From: Bacteroidales bacterium
Lineage (GTDB): Bacteria; Bacteroidota; Bacteroidia; Bacteroidales; WCHB1-69
DNA: 64,000 nt
Reading direction: 5' to 3'
Assembly (NCBI GenBank): GCA_024685175.1
Contig: JAIKWD010000022.1
Location: 1-64,000, forward strand
Part shown: in pieces, positions 17,318 to 27,500 of the stretch
Layout of the letters: each line of letters begins with the position of its first letter
Numbering within the stretch: position 1 is the first letter of the stretch
Made by a program: the position numbers and the translations under genes
The notes under the pieces: generated by a model
Told to the model about the DNA's origin: nothing
The model's database searches: none
What the model saw: only the letters and a program-made list of their open reading frames with translations

Positions 17318-18490
17318 TTATGGATATAAAAGATACTTTTCCCGTATCGTCATAAATTGAGCAAGGTCTTCCTGCCACGTGGCTCGAATTTCCTCTTCCG
17401 ATTTGCCGTTGGTCACTTGCATTCTCAACTGGTCGTTTCCAGCCAACTTGTCGAAGAAGGTGTTGCCGAGGAAAAAGTGTGACTTGTCTTCGAATAATAG
17501 GTAGGCCTTGAGTAAGTATTCAAGGTTGAATGTATTACCGATGGCAATATTGGCAGTTGCGATGTCTTTAAGGTAAAATCCCGTGCACACCTTGCCGTTG
17601 TGGGGCGGATTCTCCGAAACGCCGGATATGGGCTTCGGCGTGAAATGACAGTCGCCATCGCGCATTTGAGGGGCTCCATATACCAAAAACGGCATGTTGG
17701 TTCCGCGGCCGACGCTGACATTTGTGCCTTCGAACAAGCATAAGGATGGATAGAGATAGATGGCTTCGTCCGTCGATAGGTTGGGCGACGGCGCGACAGG
17801 CAGGTGGTAACGCGTTTGGTGGGTGTAACCCTCCAAGGTCACCACCTCAAGGTTGCACTGTGCCTTGTTGGCCAACCATCCCTCACCATTGATCATCAAC
17901 GCATACTCGCCAATGGTCATTCCATAAACGACAGGCACGGGATGCATCCCTACGAAGGATTTGAATGCAGGTTTCAAGACGGGCCCATCCACAAAGTAGC
18001 CGTTGGGATTCGGCCTGTCAAGCACGATAACCTTGACATGGCTCTCGGCGGCCGCTTCCATCACATAGTGAAGCGTCGAAATATAGGTGTAAAAACGACA
18101 ACCCACATCTTGGAGATCGAACAAGATGATGTCCACATCCTTGAGTTGCTCTGGCGTCGGCTTTTTGTTCTTGCCGTACAGCGAAACGATGGGAATGCCG
18201 GTCTTGACATCAACGGAGGATGCGATGTGCGCTCCTGCCTCTGCATTACCCCTGAAACCATGCTCAGGACAGAAAATCTTGACGATTTTCACGTTGTAGG
18301 CTAACAAGGTGTCCACCAAGTGACGCTCCCCAACCATTGAGGTCTGGTTGCCGCATACGGCGACGGATTTACCTCTTAAGGTGGGCAAATAGTCGTCGAG
18401 GCGCTCAGCCCCGGTGCGTATGGTGGACTGTGCCGACAGACCCAATACCAGCCATAATAATGATAATATTAATCCTGCTCTTTTTATCAT
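17318..18490 (-). CDS. NamZ-like exo-beta-N-acetylmuramidase (DUF1343)
   Basis: 390 residues with a signal peptide (MIKRAGLILSLLWLVLGLSAQ). FCPEHGFRG, DLQDVGCRFYTY, DRPNPNGY, EGTNVSVGRGT and the C-terminal NLEYLLKAYLLF are the conserved blocks of DUF1343, the family of Bacillus NamZ, which removes terminal N-acetylmuramic acid from peptidoglycan fragments. Exported, so it likely works in the periplasm on cell-wall turnover products. It starts just after the terminator of the giant secreted protein. Confidence 0.88.
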   Translation of the reverse strand: MIKRAGLILSLLWLVLGLSAQSTIRTGAERLDDYLPTLRGKSVAVCGNQTSMVGERHLVDTLLAYNVKIVKIFCPEHGFRGNAEAGAHIASSVDVKTGIPIVSLYGKNKKPTPEQLKDVDIILFDLQDVGCRFYTYISTLHYVMEAAAESHVKVIVLDRPNPNGYFVDGPVLKPAFKSFVGMHPVPVVYGMTIGEYALMINGEGWLANKAQCNLEVVTLEGYTHQTRYHLPVAPSPNLSTDEAIYLYPSLCLFEGTNVSVGRGTNMPFLVYGAPQMRDGDCHFTPKPISGVSENPPHNGKVCTGFYLKDIATANIAIGNTFNLEYLLKAYLLFEDKSHFFLGNTFFDKLAGNDQLRMQVTNGKSEEEIRATWQEDLAQFMTIREKYLLYP

Positions 18491-18503
18491 TTCTTTAGGA
18501 TCT

Positions 18504-18541
18504 AAAAAAAAACTATCCGATGTGACTCGGATAGTTTCAAT
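18504..18541 (-). terminator. Terminator of the giant secreted-protein gene
   Basis: AACTATCCGA at 18511-18520 pairs perfectly with TCGGATAGTT (18527-18536) around a six-base loop, and on the minus strand is followed by a T run. It lies only about 15 bases upstream of the NamZ-like gene, leaving little room for a separate promoter. Confidence 0.85.
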
Positions 18542-18556
18542 ATGTTAAAAAGACAA

Positions 18557-21500
18557 TTATCGTTGGATAACCATCTTCTTGGTTATGACTACGTCTTTAT
18601 ATTTCAATGAGTAGAAATAGAGGCCGTCAGCCAATGAGGAAGTGTTGACGTCATAGTAGTTGTCCCCGTCAAGGGCTTCTTGTGTGTCGGTGTAGAGCAA
18701 CTGTCCCGTGGTGGAGTAGATGCTCAGGACGGTCTTGCCCGCTTGAGGCAGCGTATAGCTGATACGTGTGGCGTTTGAAGCCGGGTTGGGCTCGTTCTGC
18801 ATCAAGATGACATTGTCTTTGTCCAAATCATCGATAGCATAGTTGGTACAGGTCTGGACATGACGTTTGTTGTCTCTGATGCTGATTATGGTATCTGCAA
18901 TACGTTCGTTGTCAATGTGTATCAAACAAGTGAAGTCCAAATGCTCGGTAGGGAACTGAAGATCAAATCCTTGCTGTGTCTCGTAGTCGAAATATTCACC
19001 AGCATGCAAAGCATGATGGATAGTGTCATGCAACGTAACGATGTCGGGACCGACGCTCATGGTGTAGGTCAAATCGTATGTGTAAATGGGAGATAGACCC
19101 GTGTTGCGAATACGAACGATAGGATGGATGATATCGCCTATCGTCAAACAAGAGACCGTGTCAGGATACAGGATCGAATCCAAAGCGATACTAGGAGCAC
19201 CTACGATGATACCGATGTCATCAAGGCTGGGATCTACTTTTCCGGTGGATTGGGTTACTTTGAATCTCAATTGTGCCACTTCGTCAATGCCGTTCAAGGC
19301 AAGCGTGTCTCCAGTCCATGGAGATGTAGCTGAGTTTTGGCCGCCATCGGATTTGTGGAGTGTCTTGATGGTTTGGAAGTTGGTACCCGAACCAACCTCT
19401 ATGGTCATCGTGAAGTTTGCCGTGCTCTTGCCATGGAAATGTTTGAAGTAGGAGAGCTCGACAGGATACTCATAATTATAGTGCATATTGATGCATCGTG
19501 TCGTCAAGGTGGCCCAGTTGTTAGTGCTGTTAGCCGGTCCAGGCAGCGTGGCATACAAAAAGACAATGTTCTGAGTATGATCGGTAGAAGGACCTGCATC
19601 AGGGTTGTTGGGCGATGCACCATGTTGAACGACCCATGAGTAAGACAGATTGTTCTGATCTGTGATCCATTCATCCGGGAAGAACAAGTCGCTGAAGGAC
19701 GAACTTGCGATGGAGTCGAAGTTCTCGAAGAACGGCAAGGACAAAACATTTCTCAAGGAGTCCGTGGAAGCCCGGGTGGTTAAGGTGTCGTTGTGTGCGT
19801 ACTGGTCAGGAGCATAAGTGAGTCTGGAGAGGATGGTGTAAGAACCAATAGCGCTGAGGTTGACGGGCTTGATCAGCACCAGTATGGAGTCGCCAGGAAG
19901 CACGCTTCCTTCGTTTACGATTGCATTGTAGTTATTACTGTATGCACCATTCGTCACTGTTGAGGTTACCGTCATAGGACTGGTGCCGAAATTCTGTGTT
20001 TGAGCACCATAGTTCTTGGCCCAAATTCTTATGGTAGCTGCAGTATCGGGACAGATGTCTCCAATAGGATGTACGTATGTGCACAAGCCCATATCGTTGT
20101 TGTAAGGAGGCAAGATGTTGATAGCGTAGTCCTCGGTTTCACCTTCTGCATTGTAATAACCCGTAGGCGATCCGATTACGCTCTTTGAACAAATGATTCT
20201 CATACGGGTGAGGCCGGTTTCTGCCGTGTCGGGGATGGTGATGTACCTGAAGATAAGAGAATCGGAAGAGGGAGTTACTTGTCCGTTATTGGGCGTGATG
20301 CGTTCGTTGGTTTCAAATTCACCATTGCGGTTGTAATCAATGTATACGGCCGTGTAAGCTTGCTTGGGTGAGTTGTCCGTGAAAGCGTGATACACCCACA
20401 ACGGATACATCTGGCCTTGAACGACTTCACCACGCAAGTTGTTGTCGAGGGTGAAGTTGGAGTAGGTTTCGTCGCCAACTCGAGCGTGTCCCAAGTATGG
20501 AGCCGCTGTGCCATTATTGATGGTAGAGAAGGTTACGTTAGTAATATGCAGTTTGTTTGAGTTTGCGGTAGGCTCTGAAGTAGGCGTCGGCTTTTCAAGG
20601 ATGGTGTGAACCGTATCGTTGGCGCGATACTGATCGCTTGATAAGTCGGTGTAGACCTTGAAAGGAGTGGCAAAATAGACATCGGTGAGATCCAAGCGTT
20701 GAGTGAATGTTATGGTAGCTGAGGCACCAGATGCGAGAGAACCGCTGAAGTTCTGAGATACTGGTGTCTGGTTATCCAATTGGTACTTGACAGGGAAGTT
20801 GGACTCGGTGTTCTTGCCATGGTTGGTGATGCGCACCTGTACTTGCTCGTTGTTCGCATAGGCATTGTTAGGCGTGGAGGGCGCAAGAATGGCTTCCAGT
20901 TGCAAATCGTGTGTGCGTTGAACTGTGTTGATTTGCAAAATGCCCTTAGGTGACTCGCAAGTGTAATTGAATTTGAATCGGGTGTTCCAACGAGAACTGG
21001 CCCATTGCTCGTTGCCTGTTCCTTTGGTGAGAACACGTCTGGAGATGCTGGTACTGGAGAAGGTGATGTTGGAGGCAATGCCATTGTTGACAATACAGCT
21101 TCCTCCATTACAATCGTGTTTAGTGTAAAGGTAGATAGCTCTGCCATCGTAGTCGAAGCCGCCCTTCAATGGAATAGCATACCAATCGGTCTGGTCGAAA
21201 GCAAGATCACCATCAAAAACTAACTTGGCATTAGCGATCTCGGCATCCCAATCGATGTGAGGAGCAGTTCCAGTATAGAGTGTGTCGTCAACATTGACCA
21301 TCCACATTTTTACAGGAACGGACGTGCCATCATTGGTGTTCGCGTTTTTGATCTTGATAAACAAGGTGTCGATGTGACCGGCAACACCACCGAGTTCAGT
21401 ACTCAGATACTGTATTCTTCCATAAGAAGTGCCGGTGGTGAAGGTAAACGGAGCATTGGTAGAGGACGTTCCTGTTCCTACAGTGATAAGACTGTCGAAT

Positions 21501-24500
21501 CCCGGACTGATAATACGACCACTATAATAATATATAGTAGTATCATAGAGCGGATCCGTTACAAAGCCAAGACCTTGCGCAAATGGAGTCTCATCAGTGC
21601 TGTTTTGGTAGAAATAATAATAGTTGTATGGAGAATTGGTGAAGTTGCTCGTGTTCACCGTGTAGGGTTGGCCGTAGTTGGCATTGGTGAATGTACGGGT
21701 AGCGGGCACGTCGGTCGGATAGGCCGGCACATATAATCTGCCCCGGATGGTATCGTTTAGCGTGTACACGTATGCGTTCGGGTTGGTGGATTGGCTGAAG
21801 ATTGTGTAGTCGTAAATATTATTCTGAGTCTTTGAGCCAATGTTAACACCATTGCCAAATGTGACGACGATGTTGTCCAATGAGGAAACTGGAGCGTTGA
21901 CGATAGTTTGTCCTGTGACGTTTTGCGTTCCCGTGAACTGGGCAGTCAGGCTGAAGGTGCCGGCAGGAACCACAGAAGTGGAAGTGGTATCTGTATTGGT
22001 GACTTGAACCTGAATAGGATAGCTCTCCGATACACCGCATTGATACATCTTGGGCATGACAAGAGCGTCCGTCATGATGTCATATTGAGGCACGGGTACG
22101 TTGATGTAGATGGGAACTCGACGTGTGGTACAACCAGAGGTTTTGGTCTTGGCCTCCACATAGTAAACTACAGAGTCATAAAGATTGGGGGTGAGGTAAT
22201 ACGGAAGGGTATTCGTGCCTACACGATTGCTGTCGCTATCAAAGAAATAATAAGTCTGGACATTGTTCTGGAGACGGTTTCTGTCATTGAGCTGTAAGAT
22301 TTCGATCTTCTCCGTGTAGTTTGCCAAATAATGGTAAGCGGTGTCCAAACCGGCAGTGTAGTTGGAAGTAAAGGAGCCCGTGATGGTGTCGTTGCCACTG
22401 TAAACTACGGATTCATTGTTCAAAGTGGTGTAGATGACATAGTCAAACAATATGTTGGCCGTAGGAGCGGAGAAATCGAAGGTGTTGTCAAAGGTGACAT
22501 GTTTGATTTCTTCAGGTGCAAATTCTTCGTTGATCGTGTGGGTTACCTCATTGCCGTTGAAGACGGCATGAACAACCACCTTGCCTGCAGGAATGGCAAT
22601 GTTCAACATGTTTTGCAAGGTGACTTCAACTTGCTCATCGTACAATGCACATTTCGTAATAGGCCAGTCCATGGAGATTGTTTGGACATCGTAGGTCGGG
22701 ATGTCGGGGACGTGAACATGGATGGGTATTTTTGCGCTACCGCACTCAAGGTCAGCAAATCTGAACGCCGTGGTTAGACGCTTGCTGTGGTTGCTGTATG
22801 CGCCAGTCAGCGGCAATGTGTTGCCATCCTTGTACTGTACAAATCCATTGGTGATATTAGTCTGACGGAACGTCGGGAATGTTGTGCCACCGGAAACATA
22901 GTTGCCGCAGGTGGTACACTGGTTGCCGGTGCCAGTACAGTAGTCAGCACAGTTGGTTTCCGTAAGGATGATGAGGTTTCCACTATCGTAGTTGAATGGC
23001 ATGTTGATGTTGAGATAGTACCAACCTGTTTGGTTGAAATAGACTCGACCATCATATACCAAGGTGGCGTCCAAGATCTCGTTGTCCCAGTCGATGTTTT
23101 CGGAGGATGGGAATGATGAGATGGTGGTCGTCTTCATATATAGTTTAATAGGAATACCATCTTCACCATTGGCTGCAACATTTACATATACGCCTATGGC
23201 TGAGATAGGACCATGTTGACCAATCTCATTCTCGGTGTAAAGAATACGGCCTCTTGAATAACCTTTGGAGAAATTGAACGGCTGAGCACCATTGCTGATG
23301 TTGCCCGTAAGTTCGCCGACAATAGTGTCGTGGATATATCCTGGATTGGCATTAGCATAGAATACGGTATCATAGAAAATGACCGGAGTTCTGAAGGTGG
23401 AATCGGAAAATCCAAGAGACTCCCAACTCTCATATCCTGTGCTCGCAAACCAACCGATAACACCCTGTGAGATGTTGCTGGGCAAATGAGCGGTGAGTAC
23501 GCCACTGGTATAGTATGGGATGGGGATGGTGTCGGGAGCGATAGGCATGGAGGCCTTGCCTCTGGAAGTGATGACCAAAGCCAGAGAGTCATTGTACTGC
23601 AGACGATCCAAGGCGTCTTTTGTCACCCATACGTTAATGGCGTAGTCGGAATCGATGTCTATTAAGTTATTGGTGAAGTCAAAGACTGTGTTGAAGATGA
23701 ATGTCGTGGTCTCATGACTGTGCAACGTGTCGGTCATGGCTTCACTTACGGCAGGAAGACCATTGACGGAGTAATGGAACATGGTGCCCGGCATGAGATC
23801 CTGAGAACCGTTGTTGGTAATGGTTAGCGTGATGTGCTCGTGACCCAGGTCGCAACGAGTCGTGGGATTGTCAAGACTCAAGATGGCGATGTCATGAACG
23901 TATGGCGAGTCGACCAAGGCGCCAATCATGAAACGGCCGGTGGTTTGCGGGGTGTAGGTGCCGTTGTTCTCCAAATAATAGAATGCGGAGTCGCGGAGAG
24001 GAGTCTCGATTTGTGCGCAGAGATAGTCGCCCTTGGCCAACATCTCAATACCTACATAGAACTCATTGTTCATGTTGGTCAAAGCAAAGTTGTTGATGGG
24101 GATGATGTTCCAATCTCCCTGTTGTAAGTTGGCGAACTCAATAATGTCGGAAGTGGCAACGATTTCACCGTTGCTGTTGGATACAAATGCACGGAACCCG
24201 CTCTCGGGATTGGCAATGTAGTTCATGTCATAATAATACTTCACGGCAGTGATGGTCAACTCTTCATCCATGGTGTAACGAACGCAAGGACGAATGATGT
24301 TGGAGTAGTCGCCAATCTTCATGTCAGCAGGTATGGTGTCTGCATAATTGACGGTGTTGGGGTTGGTGATCATTTGCCAGCTCATGGCGTTGTTGCTGTT
24401 GACCTGGTCATCGCGAGAACGTACTTCAACATTCTTCACCTCTTGGACATTATAATGATGGTCGGGGAACGTGACAACAGTCTCTTCGCCGAATGCCAGT

Positions 24501-27500
24501 GAAGTGACAGTCAGAGAATCATGGTACTGTTCAGCAGCACCCGTGACGTTGAGGTATACCTTGATGTCGTTTTGAGTGTCACGACCATCGTTTCTCAAAC
24601 GAGCGCTAACGACATTGCTCATGGCAAAGTTGTTGGGCGTCTCACTTTGGGAATAGAGCTGCGTGACCGCGATATCATTGTCCACCAGATTTCTCAAACG
24701 GATACGGTCAATGTTGATATTCGCTCCGGCTTGAGACTCGGCATCGAAGGCGATATAGATACATCCGGCATTGGAATAAGCACTTAGGTCATAAGTGTAT
24801 AAGCGCCATTCAGGAGTGGTGGCATCTGCCTGGTAACGTTTCAATAATGCAACGGTCTGCTCCTCTGGAATCAGATCGGTGAAAGTGGCAAGATTGTCGG
24901 TGGACACCTTTACGGTTACACCTTCCAATGTCTTGTTGCTTGTGGTCTTGTCATGAGCGAACCAGACCTCCAATATCGGGTTGATGGAACCGTTCATGTC
25001 AATAACCGGCATGATGGCTCTGGACTTTGTGCCAGAGGCGAAAGTCTTGGAGTTGAAGTGCAACATGCCCGTACCATACACAGGGGCGATGCTTGGGGTG
25101 GCATCGGCACCCTCCATGAAGGTCCAGTTACCAATCTTGGAACCTGTGGAGAGTTGCTCAATATTCCAAGTCTGATGTGTCCCATTGCTGAAGTCTTCCT
25201 CATAATCGGGCTTGGCAGCTTCCATGATGAAGTTGAGACGCAATGTGTCATTGCTATGATTGGCATCGCCAGTAGTGTTGATGATGAATGTCAAGTCTAT
25301 GTTTTGATTGGTGGGGATGACCACGTTGGATGCAACTACCTGATTCGTGCTTCCAAGCAAAGCGATGGTGCCGGTGTTTACGTTGGTGGTCTGCGTGAGA
25401 TTCAAGGAATCCGAATGTACGGATATCGTAGCTGCATTGTTGGAGAAATTCAATACTTGAGAACCCTTGTTGGTTAACGTTACAGTTAGGTCGTAGGAGT
25501 CTTCAGGACAGCTGCCAATCGCAGGCGTAGTCATGGCTGTGACGGATACATCCACAGCAGGGATGGCGTTGGCGTATGCACCCATGTATGTGATTTCTGT
25601 ACGCTGAACGCCTCTGATATCCGTAGAAATACTATTGTGCTTCGGACACTCTAATCCGTTGAAGTCGGTCGGCAACAGACTGGCAGTAGCATCGGCGATC
25701 GGCGGAAGGATGCTCGTGTTGGAACTGGTCGTCGTGATGTTGTTCTCCATCTCGTTGATGCTGTTCAGGGCAATGCCGTTCTTGCTTACGATAACGCCGG
25801 AAGGTGAGAAAAGGTTGTTATAAGTGCCGCTGAAGGTCGTGGAGCTGCCATCCAAGTACAAGGGGTAGTTGGTGGCGTTGCCCATGCCGATGTTGCATTC
25901 GTTGATTAAGATATTGTAATAAAGAACGGCATTGTTCTTCAACATCAGTGCGGCCGTGTTTTCATACGGAGCGTCGGATTTGATGTATAAACTATTGTTC
26001 AGGATGTTGATGTTGGCCGAAGAAACAGAATACATGGCGTAGGAGTTGTTCGCCGTGACAGGGTAGAGGATCACCTCATTGTTATAAACATAACCGGTGG
26101 TAGTGGCGGACGACGCACTACCGGTTACATATACGCCATACAACGAGTTGCCAACTTTCACGTGGTTGTTGCGAATGAAGAAATCAGCGCCACTGGCACT
26201 GCCCAAGTAAATACCATATTCAGCATCATAGGTGTTGTCGATAGTGTTGCCGTCGATGTTGGGACCAGTAGTGTTCTCAACATAGATACCCGAGAAGTTT
26301 TGGTGGGAACCCATGTTGTATTGAGTGATGTGGTTGCCTTGGATGTCTACGTTGCAATACTTGGTGTAAATGCCTCTGTAGCAAGATGATATATTGTTGT
26401 TGGTGAAAGTAATGATGTTTCGTTTGTTGTTGACGCCGATGTAGTAGACGCCGAAGTTGCCGCCGCTCAGGATACAATTGTTGAAAGAGATATTGTCATC
26501 AGCGATCTGGGCTGAGGAGGCGCCCACAGTACGACCAACGGCAAAGCAGTTTTCAGAGGTGGTATTGGTGGTGTTGGCAATGATTTTACAGTTGTCGAAG
26601 AGGATGTTGGTGCTACCATTGCCGCGGAACAAGACGCCCTTTGAAGTGTTGGAGTTGTTTCCTTGCAGGGTGAGATCCTTGAAGATGTAGTTTTTGACGT
26701 CGATCAAGGTGACTGCACCGAAAAGATTGGTGCCATTGTCTGTTTGGTTGTTGTTGACAATGACTTGGTCGCGACTGTCACCTTGGAAAGTTATGGTGTT
26801 GACTTCGGATTGTCCTACAAAATTCTGGGTAAAGACGAAATCTTGATAAGTGCCGGGACGGAAATGGAAAGTGGTCGGTCCGTTGATACCGCAGAATTCA
26901 AGGGCGGTGAGGACTTCTTGCATGTTAGCGAAGTCGGGGTTGGAGCCACCTACCGTGTAATCGCCGTTCAGGATGCTATCGCAGGCGAAGCCGACATAAC
27001 GGATGGTGTCGTTGCCATGGTAGCCATCAACCTGACCGTTACGGGTGGTGATGTAAGCGGTTATGTAGTTGTAACCTTTTGTAGGAATGAACGAACCTAA
27101 CGACAATGTGTCACTGATGTCCATACAGATAGAACCCGACCAGTTGTGTGTCGAGTTGTGGGTCACCTGATGGTTCTCATTCTCCACTTTCAAGGTGACA
27201 GACAAATCTGTCTGATAGGGGGAACTGGTTGAATGGGGCGCATCGCTCTTGTTGGTGAAGTAGAACTTGACGGGTTGAGCCTCGCCTGTGATGAAACAGT
27301 GTGGCATCTCACTCACATTGATACTATCGGCGCGGCAGTCGTTGTTCTGGATGTTGGTCTGGTTGTGCCATGCTATAAGGAATGTGTCCAACCGATAATT
27401 GTTTCCGTGCACGTCTTCTACGAAGATGTGGTACCGGATGGTGTCATAGTAGCAAATGCTGGGCAAAGTCCATGAAGCAGCGTGTATGGTATGGCCGGAA

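Noticed and set aside
18491..18556. Separate promoter for the NamZ-like gene
   Set aside because: The short gap is filled by the terminator hairpin and no TAnnTTTG box is present; transcription may depend on read-through.
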